Positions 1 to 7,063 of a stretch of 15,362 nucleotides of DNA are shown here, piece by piece; within the stretch, counting starts at the first letter, position 1, and the number at the start of each line of letters is the position of its first letter. Source of the DNA: Deltaproteobacteria bacterium (lineage in GTDB: Bacteria; Desulfobacterota; Desulfobacteria; Desulfobacterales; SURF-7); assembly GCA_019307665.1 (NCBI GenBank), contig JAFDJC010000121.1, forward strand, positions 1 to 15,362, in the 5' to 3' direction. The position numbers and the translations under genes are program-made. The notes under the pieces are model-generated. The model ran no database searches. It was given only the letters and a program-made list of their open reading frames with translations, and was not told the DNA's origin.

Positions 1-2042
1 CTGACCTGGATAAGGAGACTGTAAACTTCATACCGAACTACGATGAAACGATTGAAGAGCCCTCCGTATTTCCCGCAAAATTTCCTTGTCTTCTGGTCAA
101 TGGCTCTTCCGGCATCGCAGTGGGCATGGCAACGAATATACCGCCCCATAATCTTTCTGAAATTATCAGCGCCATTAAGGCATTAATAGATAATCCTGAA
201 CTGTCCATTGATGAACTCATGAAACTTGTTCCAGGCCCTGATTTTCCCACAGCCGGTATTATTTATGGTGCAAAAGGGATTGAGGATGCTTACAAAACAG
301 GACGCGGCATAATCCGCATCAGGGGCAGAGCCATCGTTGAAAAAGATAAGAAGACCGATAAAGAAACCATCGTCATAACGGAATTGCCTTACCAGGTTAA
401 CAAAGCAAGGCTCATTGAAAAAACAGCCGAACTTGTCAGAAATAAATTAATAGAAGGCATAAGCTTTGTGCGCGATGAGTCGGACAAAGAAGGAATGCGT
501 ATAGCAATAGGGCTCAAAAGGGATCAGAACACTGAAGTGATCATTAACCAACTTTACAAACAAACGCAGCTTGAGAATACCTTTGGCATTATCTTCCTTG
601 CAATTGCCAATAATAGGCCTGAAGTATTAAATTTTAAAGAGATTCTGGAATATTTCATTCTTCACCGAAAAGAGATTGTAGTTCGCAGGACAAGATATGA
701 CCTAAGAAAAGCAGAAGCCAGAGCCCATATACTTGAAGGACTAAAAATAGCGCTTGATAATCTTGATGCCGTAGTGGCATTGATAAGGAGCTCAAAATCA
801 CCCGCAGAAGCAAAAACCGGACTGATTCAGAAATTCGGTCTCACAGATATTCAGGCTCAAGCCATTCTTGAGATGCGTCTTCAGCGGCTGACCGGCCTTG
901 AACAACAAAAAATACTCGCAGAATATGAAAGCGTTTTAAAGGATATAAAGAAACTCAAAGAAATACTTGCCAGTGAACATCTCGTCCTTGATATCATTAA
1001 GAATGAGTTGACGGAGATTAGGGAGGAATACGGAGACCAGCGCCGTACGGAAATTGAAGGAAAGACCCGGGAAATGACCATGGAAGATATGATAGCAGAA
1101 GAAGACATGGTTGTCACAATTTCCAAGCACGGATATATCAAAAGAACTCCGCTTTCACTATATCAACAACAGCGACGGGGCGGAAAAGGCAAAACAGCCA
1201 TGGGCACCAAAGATGAAGATTTTGCAGAGCTTCTTTTTGTAGCATCAACACACCATAACTTTCTTTTTTTTACAAACAGAGGAAAACTTTACTGGTGCAA
1301 GGTATGGGATATTCCCCAAGCCGGACGCACAAGCCGTGGTAAGGCTGTGGTCAATCTGCTGAATTTTAATGAGAATGAAAGATTGACAACCGTTCTTGCC
1401 GTTGAATCGTTTGACCCCGGATATTATATCGTTATGGCAACAAAAAACGGAACTGTAAAAAAGACGGATCTGATGGCTTTCAGCAGGCCAAGGGCCGGAG
1501 GCATTATAGCTCTGAAGCTTGCAGAAGGTGATGAACTGATAACTGCAAAACTTACAGACGGCACCATGAATGTGTTTCTCGGATCACGCTCCGGCAAATC
1601 GATACGCTTTCATGAATCCGATATTCGGCAATCCGGTCGTACATCAATAGGCGTCAGAGGCATCTGGCTTGCTGAAAATGACAGCCTTGTGGGCATGGAA
1701 GTTCTCAGCCACGGCCAGACACTGTTTGCCGCAACTGAAAACGGCTTCGGCAAAAGGACATCCATTGATGAATATCATGTACAGAAAAGAGGCGGCAAGG
1801 GCGTGATCACAATAAAAACCGGTGAACGAAACGGCCAGGTTGTCGCTATCCTGCTAGTTGAAGAGAATGATGATCTGATGCTGATGACAGACGGAGGCAA
1901 GCTGATACGAATGCATATCGGTGGTATCTCGGTGATCAGTAGAAATACCCAGGGTGTAAAACTGATAGGACTCGAACCCGGCGAAAAGGTTACAGGAGCG
2001 GCAAGGCTTGCGGAAAAGGAAACGGAAAAGGAAACGGAATAA
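1..2042 (+). CDS. gyrA: DNA gyrase subunit A, 5' end outside window
   Basis: Subunit A of DNA gyrase, the ATP-dependent type IIA topoisomerase that introduces negative supercoils. The frame is open from base 3 and yields about 679 residues. Roughly the first 140 residues, including the catalytic tyrosine region, lie outside the window. The visible part begins in the breakage-reunion core with VNGSSGIAVGMATNIPPHNL, continues through PGPDFPTAGII, the tower region and the coiled coil (DIQAQAILEMRLQRLTGLE), then enters the C-terminal beta-pinwheel. The pinwheel starts with the GyrA box QRRGGKG (bases 1170-1190), which distinguishes GyrA from ParC. A similar QKRGGKG occurs in a later blade (1782-1802). 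It lacks the insertion that E. coli GyrA carries before the TEQQAQAIL segment. The C-terminus is a short acidic/basic tail, KETEKETE, encoded by a tandem repeat. The stop codon directly abuts the gpsA start, so the two are probably cotranscribed and coupled. Confidence 0.97.
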   Translation, partial: DLDKETVNFIPNYDETIEEPSVFPAKFPCLLVNGSSGIAVGMATNIPPHNLSEIISAIKALIDNPELSIDELMKLVPGPDFPTAGIIYGAKGIEDAYKTGRGIIRIRGRAIVEKDKKTDKETIVITELPYQVNKARLIEKTAELVRNKLIEGISFVRDESDKEGMRIAIGLKRDQNTEVIINQLYKQTQLENTFGIIFLAIANNRPEVLNFKEILEYFILHRKEIVVRRTRYDLRKAEARAHILEGLKIALDNLDAVVALIRSSKSPAEAKTGLIQKFGLTDIQAQAILEMRLQRLTGLEQQKILAEYESVLKDIKKLKEILASEHLVLDIIKNELTEIREEYGDQRRTEIEGKTREMTMEDMIAEEDMVVTISKHGYIKRTPLSLYQQQRRGGKGKTAMGTKDEDFAELLFVASTHHNFLFFTNRGKLYWCKVWDIPQAGRTSRGKAVVNLLNFNENERLTTVLAVESFDPGYYIVMATKNGTVKKTDLMAFSRPRAGGIIALKLAEGDELITAKLTDGTMNVFLGSRSGKSIRFHESDIRQSGRTSIGVRGIWLAENDSLVGMEVLSHGQTLFAATENGFGKRTSIDEYHVQKRGGKGVITIKTGERNGQVVAILLVEENDDLMLMTDGGKLIRMHIGGISVISRNTQGVKLIGLEPGEKVTGAARLAEKETEKETE
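2012..2035. repeat. 12-bp tandem purine repeat at the 3' end of gyrA
   Basis: Two perfect copies of GGAAAAGGAAAC, followed by a partial third (GGAA). The repeat encodes the KETEKETE tail of GyrA. It also supplies the purine-rich, Shine-Dalgarno-like sequence just ahead of the gpsA ATG at 2043. Confidence 0.85.
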
Positions 2043-3104
2043 ATGGCTGGTTTTAAAAAGTCGTTTGATGTCGAATCCCTCCGCATAGGAGTTGTGGGCG
2101 CCGGAAGCTTGGGAACAGCCCTCGCCAACCTGCTGGCGCTTAAGGGCTACAAGGTTGACCTGTGGGTATTCGAGCAGGAAGTAATAGAGCAAATAAGGTC
2201 GCTGAAGGAAAACAGGTTTTTCCTGCCTGGAGTTTCACTTTCAGAAAACCTGTTTCCCTCAAGGGATATCGACAGGGCAGTGAAAGATAAAGATCTTCTG
2301 CTGATCGTTGTGCCATCCCATTTGATGCGGGAAATTGCAAGCCGGATAGCTGACCATATTTCTGATCAAACAGTTGTCGTGTCAGCCTCAAAAGGAATAG
2401 AGAATAAAACGCACCTGACCATGTCCGGTGTTTTGAAGGAAATTCTTTTGCATATACCCGAAAACCTTTTTGCTGTTCTTTCAGGACCAAGTTTTGCTGA
2501 AGAAGTTGCACGAAACGTACCCACCCTGGTTGCAATTGCCTCAAAAAATATTGAGACGGCAAATTTTGTGCAGCATGTTTTTTCCACACCGGTTTTCAGG
2601 GCATACACAAACGATGACATGATAGGTGTTGAACTCGGAGGGGCAGTTAAAAATGTTATTGCCATCGCCTCTGGCATAGAGGATGGGTTGGGTCTAGGTT
2701 TAAATACTCGTGCCGCCCTGATCACAAGAGGATTGACCGAAATACGGCGGCTTGGCATTAAACTTGGCGCTAACTCTCAAACATTTTCAGGTCTCGCCGG
2801 TGTCGGCGACCTGATGCTGACATGCACCGGAGCGATCAGCCGTAACCATTCAATCGGAAAAAAAATAAGTGAAGGCAAAAAGCTGAAAGACATCCTCGCT
2901 GAAATGAGAATGGTGGCTGAAGGGGTTAAAACAGCAAAATCTGTTTATAATCTGTCCAAAAATTTATCCGTTGAAATGCCGATCGTTCATGAAGTTTATA
3001 ATGTTCTGTATAATGACAAATCGCCTGCCGAGGCTGTTTACAATCTGATGACCCGTGATTTAAGGCATGAGCTTGACATAGAAGAAAGAAAGATTCCAAA
3101 ATGA
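2043..3104 (+). CDS. gpsA: NAD(P)+-dependent glycerol-3-phosphate dehydrogenase
   Basis: Cytosolic enzyme that interconverts dihydroxyacetone phosphate and sn-glycerol 3-phosphate, the backbone precursor of phospholipids. The 353-residue product has the N-terminal Rossmann fold with GAGSLG at residues 19-24. The catalytic-domain signature GGAVKN follows, with its lysine at residue 203 (the family's catalytic Lys), and then NTRAALITRG, part of the substrate-binding motif. GLAGVGDLMLTC is also typical of GpsA. Length matches the family, with about 12 extra residues before the first beta strand. The ATG follows the gyrA stop without a gap. The preceding purine-rich repeat could act as a ribosome binding site, so translation is probably coupled to gyrA. 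The next gene starts 25 bp downstream. Confidence 0.96.
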   Translation: MAGFKKSFDVESLRIGVVGAGSLGTALANLLALKGYKVDLWVFEQEVIEQIRSLKENRFFLPGVSLSENLFPSRDIDRAVKDKDLLLIVVPSHLMREIASRIADHISDQTVVVSASKGIENKTHLTMSGVLKEILLHIPENLFAVLSGPSFAEEVARNVPTLVAIASKNIETANFVQHVFSTPVFRAYTNDDMIGVELGGAVKNVIAIASGIEDGLGLGLNTRAALITRGLTEIRRLGIKLGANSQTFSGLAGVGDLMLTCTGAISRNHSIGKKISEGKKLKDILAEMRMVAEGVKTAKSVYNLSKNLSVEMPIVHEVYNVLYNDKSPAEAVYNLMTRDLRHELDIEERKIPK

Positions 3105-3129
3105 AGCTGTATCTGGAGCCGGGTGAGAA

Positions 3130-3861
3130 ATGGGAAATAGGAAATTACAGAAGGGAGAGGGCCATCGACAAAGGCTTAGGGAAAAGTTTCTGTTATCAGG
3201 TTTGTCCGGTTTCCATGATTATGAGGTAATTGAGCTTCTCCTTACCATAGGCACGCCCAGAAAAGACTGTAAAGACAGTGCCAAGGAAGCTTTGAGTAAA
3301 TTCAAAACACTCCAGGGCGTCCTGGAGGCCTCCGGTCAAGAATTGTGTGATGTCAAAGGGATAGGGCCTAAAACCCTCTTCGGCATTAAGCTGATAAAAG
3401 CTGTGGCAGACCGGTACCTTGAACAAAAAGTGATTGCCAAACATCATATCCACAATTCAGCGGAACTGTTTAACTATCTTTATGCGACAATCGGCAGCAA
3501 AACCCGTGAATGTTTTATGGTATTGTACCTTGACGCAAAAAATAGTATTATTTCAAATGAGATACTGTTCAAAGGCACACTGACAGCCAGCTCGGTTTAT
3601 CCAAGAGAAGTTGTTCGTGGGGCACTTAACCAGAAAGCTGCAGCGCTAATTTTTGCGCATAACCACCCGTCGGGTGACCCTGAGCCTTCCTCTGAAGACA
3701 TCGCGGTTACGCGCCGTCTCCTTTTTGCCTTGAAAATCGTCGGCATCACCGTTCATGATCATCTTGTGATCGGAAATAAGCGTTATTACAGCTTCGCGGA
3801 CAAAGGCCATATCAGCAGGATGAACATGGAATATGAAAAACAGGAGTCTGCCAATGACTGA
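3130..3861 (+). CDS. radC: RadC-family JAMM/MPN+ protein
   Basis: RadC (DUF2466) family protein of 243 residues, the usual length. The N-terminal half carries a helix-hairpin-helix-like segment, VKGIGPKTLFGIK (about residues 75-87). The C-terminal half is a JAMM/MPN+ metalloprotease-like domain with HNHPSGDPEPSSED at 177-190. The expected zinc ligands are H177, H179 and D190. The historical name implies DNA repair, but that role is disputed in E. coli and the biochemical activity is unsettled. The gene follows gpsA by 25 bp. Its last 8 bases overlap the likely start of the small gene behind it, which suggests translational coupling in the gyrA-to-pgk run. Confidence 0.94.
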   Translation: MGNRKLQKGEGHRQRLREKFLLSGLSGFHDYEVIELLLTIGTPRKDCKDSAKEALSKFKTLQGVLEASGQELCDVKGIGPKTLFGIKLIKAVADRYLEQKVIAKHHIHNSAELFNYLYATIGSKTRECFMVLYLDAKNSIISNEILFKGTLTASSVYPREVVRGALNQKAAALIFAHNHPSGDPEPSSEDIAVTRRLLFALKIVGITVHDHLVIGNKRYYSFADKGHISRMNMEYEKQESAND

Positions 3862-4144
3862 TCGGAATGAAGAAGAACCGGCCTGTTTTGGAGACCTTGA
3901 GATTGTCTTTCCAAAAACCGATGACGGTCTCAGGCATTCCCCAAAGTCTTGCATACCCTGTTTTCATAAAACTGAATGCCTGAGAAAAGCAATGGCAGGA
4001 AAAGACGGCCTAAAAGTCAGGGAAGAAAATACAGACAGAGCCTATGCATCCGGTACCATAGGATTTTTTGAAAGATGGTCGAAAAAAAAAGTGATCAGGC
4101 AAAAAATTGTCAGGTATGATCATAAAGGAGGCGTAAATGAATAA
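3854..4144 (+). CDS. Small cysteine-containing protein of unknown function
   Basis: A 96-residue protein that I cannot assign to a family. I choose the ATG at 3854 because CAGGAG (3841-3846) lies at Shine-Dalgarno distance; an upstream ATG at 3833 would add seven residues. The protein starts acidic (MTDRNEEEPA) and ends basic (KKKVIRQKIVRYDHK). The central segment SCIPCFHKTECLRKAM has C33-x2-C36-x5-C42 with H38 nearby, and C11 is a further cysteine. This spacing could bind zinc or an iron-sulfur cluster, which is inference. Both ends overlap neighbours by 8 nt (radC upstream, pgk downstream), and its last codons contain the strong pgk ribosome binding site, so its translation is probably coupled to pgk. 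No signal peptide or membrane segment is visible. Confidence 0.82.
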   Translation: MTDRNEEEPACFGDLEIVFPKTDDGLRHSPKSCIPCFHKTECLRKAMAGKDGLKVREENTDRAYASGTIGFFERWSKKKVIRQKIVRYDHKGGVNE

Positions 4145-5333
4145 ACTTACAGTAAACGATATTGAAATTCAAGGAAAGCGCGTTCTCATGCGGGTTGATT
4201 TTAATGTGCCTTTGGAAGGGAAAAGGGTTGCAAGTGATAAAAGAATCAGGGCTGCGCTGCCTACCATACAGTACATCCTTGACAAGGGAGGCAGGCTGAT
4301 TCTCATGAGCCATCTTGGCAGACCAAAAGGGAAAAAAATTCCGGAAATGTCCCTTAAACCGTGCGTTTCTGTTCTTGAGGAGCTCCTCGGGGAAAAGGTA
4401 GGTTTTATCAATGACTGTGTGGGCTCGACTGTTGAAACAGCTGTGGAGAAGCTTGAAAATGGCGAAGTGCTTGTCCTTGAAAATCTAAGGTATTACAAGG
4501 AAGAGACCGACAATGATCCCGACTTTGCCAAACGCCTTGCCGATATTGGTGACGTATATGTCAATGACGCTTTCGGGACAGCCCATCGTGCACACGCATC
4601 AACAGAAGGCGTGACCCACCATATCGATCAGTGTGCAGCCGGATATCTTCTTATGAAAGAGATAGAATTTCTCGGAACCGTAATGAAGAGTCCTCAAAAA
4701 CCGTTTGTGGCTGTTCTTGGTGGAGCAAAGATAACCGGCAAGATCGATGTAATCGAAAATCTTTTGCCCAGTGTCGACCATCTCATCATCGGCGGCGGCA
4801 TGGCCTTTACGTTCTTCAAGGCCATGGGGTTTGAAATAGGAAAGTCGCTCCTTGAAGAAGATAAAATAGGGTTGGCAAAAACCATTCTTGAAAAAGGGGC
4901 TAAAAAGATTGCTCTTCCGATCGACTGCATTGTGTCGGATTATGTAGATTTTAAATCAAAAAAAACAGGTCCGCTTCAAATTGCTGCAAGGGATGGAATC
5001 TCTGCTGATCAGATGGGCCTTGATATTGGCCCCGGATCAGTTAAAATGTTCCGCGACATCCTGAGCACGGCAAGAACCGTTGTATGGAACGGCCCAATGG
5101 GCGTTTTTGAGATTGAAGAAACAGCAAAAGGGACATACGCGATTGCAAACATTCTGGCTGAAATCACCCAAAAAGGCGCAAAAACAATAATCGGAGGCGG
5201 AGATTCAGCTTCTGCCGTAAAAAATGCCGGAGTGGCCGACAAAATTTCCCATGTATCAACAGGCGGCGGAGCTTCGCTGGAGTTCCTCGAAGGTAAGGTT
5301 TTGCCGGGAGTTGCGGCTTTAACCGACAAATAG
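4137..5333 (+). CDS. pgk: Phosphoglycerate kinase
   Basis: Glycolytic and gluconeogenic kinase that transfers phosphate between 1,3-bisphosphoglycerate and ADP. The 398-residue length is standard for bacterial monomeric PGK. Signatures in order are RVDFNVP (19-25), MSHLGRPKG (near 57), ENLRYYKEE, VNDAFGTAHRAHAS, VLGGAKITGKIDVIENLL, GGGMAFTFFKAMG, VWNGPMGVFE, and the C-terminal nucleotide-binding IIGGGDSASAV followed by STGGGASLEFLEGK. The start is fixed by a strong AAAGGAGG at 4124-4131, five bases before the ATG. It overlaps the end of the small Cys-containing gene by 8 nt and is followed after 3 nt by the membrane-protein gene. I see no defects. Confidence 0.98.
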   Translation: MNKLTVNDIEIQGKRVLMRVDFNVPLEGKRVASDKRIRAALPTIQYILDKGGRLILMSHLGRPKGKKIPEMSLKPCVSVLEELLGEKVGFINDCVGSTVETAVEKLENGEVLVLENLRYYKEETDNDPDFAKRLADIGDVYVNDAFGTAHRAHASTEGVTHHIDQCAAGYLLMKEIEFLGTVMKSPQKPFVAVLGGAKITGKIDVIENLLPSVDHLIIGGGMAFTFFKAMGFEIGKSLLEEDKIGLAKTILEKGAKKIALPIDCIVSDYVDFKSKKTGPLQIAARDGISADQMGLDIGPGSVKMFRDILSTARTVVWNGPMGVFEIEETAKGTYAIANILAEITQKGAKTIIGGGDSASAVKNAGVADKISHVSTGGGASLEFLEGKVLPGVAALTDK

Positions 5334-5336
5334 TAC

Positions 5337-6053
5337 ATGAACAAAAAAAAACTTCCAGACAATTACAATATTATAAAAATAATCCTTTCCATTGCTGTTG
5401 GGCTCATTACCCTTGCCGCTTTACTCTATTTTTTTCACAGCAGGATATGGGATACAACCCTTTCCTTGTATAATTTTTTAAGCGACCGGGAACAGATCAA
5501 AGCCTGGATCGACAATTTTGGGAAAACCGCTCCTGTTGTTTTTATTGCTTTCCAGGTGCTTCAGGTTATTTTTGCGCCTGTTCCCGGTGAAGCTACAGGC
5601 TTTATCGGGGGATATCTTTTTGGCGCGCTTAAAGGTTTTTTCTTTTCTTCCATTGGTCTAACCATCGGGTCATGGTTGAATTTTACCATCGGCCGGTTTC
5701 TTGGCGAGCGCTATATCAGGAGACTGATCCCCACTGGCCCTCTTGAGCGTTTTGACAAGGCTTTAAAAAGGCAGGGAATTTTTGTCATTTTTATTCTGTT
5801 TATTTTTCCGGGATTTCCAAAAGATTATCTTTGCCTGTTTCTGGGACTCAGTAATATTCCCTTCAAAATCTTTATTGTTCTTGCTGTCATCGGAAGGATG
5901 CCGGGAACACTGATGCTGAGCCTTCAAGGCGCGTATGTGTATAAGGAGATGTATGGCATTTCTGCCCTTATCTTATTTGTCTCACTTCTGCTAGCCCTCG
6001 CAGCTTATCTTTTTAGGAACAAAGTATACAAATGGGCAGAAAAATCCGGATAA
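5337..6053 (+). CDS. TVP38/TMEM64-type (VTT/DedA superfamily) membrane protein
   Basis: Integral inner-membrane protein of 238 residues from the VTT (SNARE-associated/DedA-like) superfamily. Members are implicated in lipid scrambling, undecaprenyl-phosphate or other flippase activity, and envelope homeostasis; the substrate here is unknown. Visible features are an N-terminal membrane helix (about 12-33) and the re-entrant signature PVPGEATGFIGGYLFGALKG (81-100), followed by SSIGLTIGSWLNFTIGRFLGERY. A second re-entrant motif, FPGFPKDYLCLFLGLSNI (157-174), precedes GRMPGTL (187-192) and a final hydrophobic helix (about 208-226). The gene begins 3 nt after the pgk stop with no separate Shine-Dalgarno sequence, so it probably depends on translation through pgk. 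It appears to be the last gene of the rightward operon. Confidence 0.9.
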   Translation: MNKKKLPDNYNIIKIILSIAVGLITLAALLYFFHSRIWDTTLSLYNFLSDREQIKAWIDNFGKTAPVVFIAFQVLQVIFAPVPGEATGFIGGYLFGALKGFFFSSIGLTIGSWLNFTIGRFLGERYIRRLIPTGPLERFDKALKRQGIFVIFILFIFPGFPKDYLCLFLGLSNIPFKIFIVLAVIGRMPGTLMLSLQGAYVYKEMYGISALILFVSLLLALAAYLFRNKVYKWAEKSG

Positions 6054-6097
6054 AAAATGGTGGTTTCCCCTCTACGTTTTTTGCTATCAAGACTATA

Positions 6098-6179
6098 TGT
6101 ATTCCGGGTGTATTCCGGGGACAGTATATACATTAAACAAGCTGCCCCCCGGTTTACCGCCTTGTGCATCCGCGGTGCA
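6098..6179. repeat. Intergenic G/C-rich repeats, possible REP-like remnant
   Basis: This gap between the membrane-protein gene and the toxin gene has two tandem copies of TGTATTCCGGG (6098-6108, 6109-6119). It also has an inverted CCGGGG (6115-6120) / CCCCGG (6147-6152) around a 26-nt loop, and a compact hairpin TGCATC-CGC-GGTGCA (6165-6179). ATTCCGGGGACAGTATA resembles a motif I recall being dispersed in deltaproteobacterial genomes near REP-associated (RAYT) transposases. No transposase is present here. No U-run follows the hairpin, so I do not call it a terminator. Confidence 0.4.
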
Positions 6180-6207
6180 TCGGTGTGCTTGTTGCTATTT
6201 TACTTTA

Positions 6208-6585
6208 CTACGGTCGAAATTTTTTTATTTGTATATCTTTAAGAATCTTATAGTGTTTGTCGTTACCAGTTAAAATCGGCAGTCCGTAAGTAACTGCCGT
6301 AGCGCCTATCAAAGCATCCGCCAACTGAACGGAATGGCTTAAATAATTTCGTTCTACGAAAAACATGGCTTTAACTGATATCTCTTCTGAAACGTAGAGA
6401 ATTTTTGAATTCCAATTATGAAGCGCCTTGCGGAGATGGTTAAGCTCCTTTTTGTTTCTCATGCCCTGGACCAGTTCCATATAGGTAACCACAGAAATAA
6501 AAAAACTCTTCGAAGTCTCAATGATCTTATATGCCTTTTCATTCCCTTTCATATACCAAATTAGGACATCCGTATCGATAACCAT
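6208..6585 (-). CDS. vapC: PIN-domain toxin, VapC type
   Basis: A 125-residue PIN-domain protein, predicted to be the ribonuclease toxin of a type II toxin-antitoxin pair. Family VapCs cleave tRNA or rRNA using Mg2+ or Mn2+ held by acidic residues. The set is present: D4 and D6 in VIDTDVLIW, E37 in TYMELVQG, D90 in LADALIGA and D109 in TGNDKHYK. Length is typical of VapC. The ATG follows the antitoxin TAG with no gap, and the antitoxin's last codons contain AAAGGAAG as the ribosome binding site, so toxin synthesis is coupled to antitoxin translation. The residues look intact, so the toxin is probably active. The RNA target cannot be read from the sequence. Confidence 0.93.
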   Translation of the reverse strand: MVIDTDVLIWYMKGNEKAYKIIETSKSFFISVVTYMELVQGMRNKKELNHLRKALHNWNSKILYVSEEISVKAMFFVERNYLSHSVQLADALIGATAVTYGLPILTGNDKHYKILKDIQIKKFRP

Positions 6586-6819
6586 CTACAATCTTCCTTT
6601 TCGCAACTTTCTGATATATTTATCAATATCTTTGACAATATCGTTATCTTTCCAGATCCCAAACAATTCATTCTTTACGGTGTTCCCTTTTTTTTCCCTG
6701 TAATGAATAAGTTTAGCGCAAGGTTTGCCTCGAAAGGTAATGACGACTTCCTCACCTCTATTGACCGTATTAAGTAACTCCTTTGAATGGAACCTGAGAT
6801 CTTTTGCAGTTGCTTTCAT
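6586..6819 (-). CDS. Phd/YefM-type antitoxin
   Basis: Antitoxin of 77 residues partnered with the PIN toxin. The N-terminal part (KDLRFHSKELLNTVNRGEEVVITFRGKPCAKLI, in segments from residue 7) has the Phd/YefM pattern: a helix, then 'RGEEVVIT.RGKP.A.L', the DNA-binding and dimerisation half of the family. The C-terminal half is charged (DIVKDIDKYIRKLRKG) and likely wraps the toxin. I prefer the ATG at 6819 over the GTG at 6828 because AGGTG lies at the right distance ahead of it; the GTG would add three residues. Family antitoxins repress their own promoter, cooperatively with toxin. A palindrome that fits this lies 22 bp upstream. Confidence 0.9.
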   Translation of the reverse strand: MKATAKDLRFHSKELLNTVNRGEEVVITFRGKPCAKLIHYREKKGNTVKNELFGIWKDNDIVKDIDKYIRKLRKGRL

Positions 6820-6840
6820 GGCACGCACCTATTGCTTGAA

Positions 6841-6882
6841 GTTTATATTTTGAAATGTAAACTATAAAGAATCGCAAGTCAA
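6841..6882 (-). promoter_or_regulatory. Toxin-antitoxin promoter with overlapping palindromic operator
   Basis: Reading leftward, TTGACT (6882-6877), a 17-bp spacer and TACATT (6859-6854) form a sigma-70-type promoter. The -10 lies inside a 22-bp near-palindrome at 6841-6862. Its arms are GTTTATATTT and AAATGTAAAC, matching apart from position 6 and the central two bases. A repressor bound there would block RNA polymerase, the arrangement expected for autoregulated Phd/VapB-type antitoxins. The binding itself is inferred. Confidence 0.65.
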
Positions 6883-6916
6883 GAACTTTTTATTGACACA
6901 CCGACACAGGATTCCG

Positions 6917-6945
6917 TTGACTGCCGCATAAAATAGTGGTATATT
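6917..6945 (+). promoter_or_regulatory. Sigma-70-type promoter for the 357-aa unknown gene
   Basis: TTGACT (6917-6922), a 17-bp spacer, then TATATT (6940-6945), five of six matches in each box. The expected transcript start near 6952 gives a leader of about 110 nt before the GTG at 7064. CTGCC (6921-6925) and GGCAG (beginning at 6947) form a spaced inverted repeat around the spacer and -10, a possible operator. Confidence 0.6.
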
Positions 6946-7063
6946 TGGCAGAATTGTAAGCTACCATTACTAAAAAAAACACATCAAGATATATCGCATA
7001 GGAGAAGTTATAACGATTTAATACTGATAATAAATAACATACTGAATTGGACAGGAGAGGCAC

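Noticed and set aside
1775..2192. Leftward frames of 112 and 117 codons across the gyrA-gpsA junction
   Set aside because: They are antisense to two strongly conserved genes, and the Ser/Phe-rich products mirror the tandem purine repeat.
6057..6242. Rightward 61-codon frame after the membrane-protein gene
   Set aside because: No ribosome binding site, reads through the tandem TGTATTCCGGG repeat and into the antisense end of the toxin gene, and the product looks like translated non-coding AT-rich DNA.
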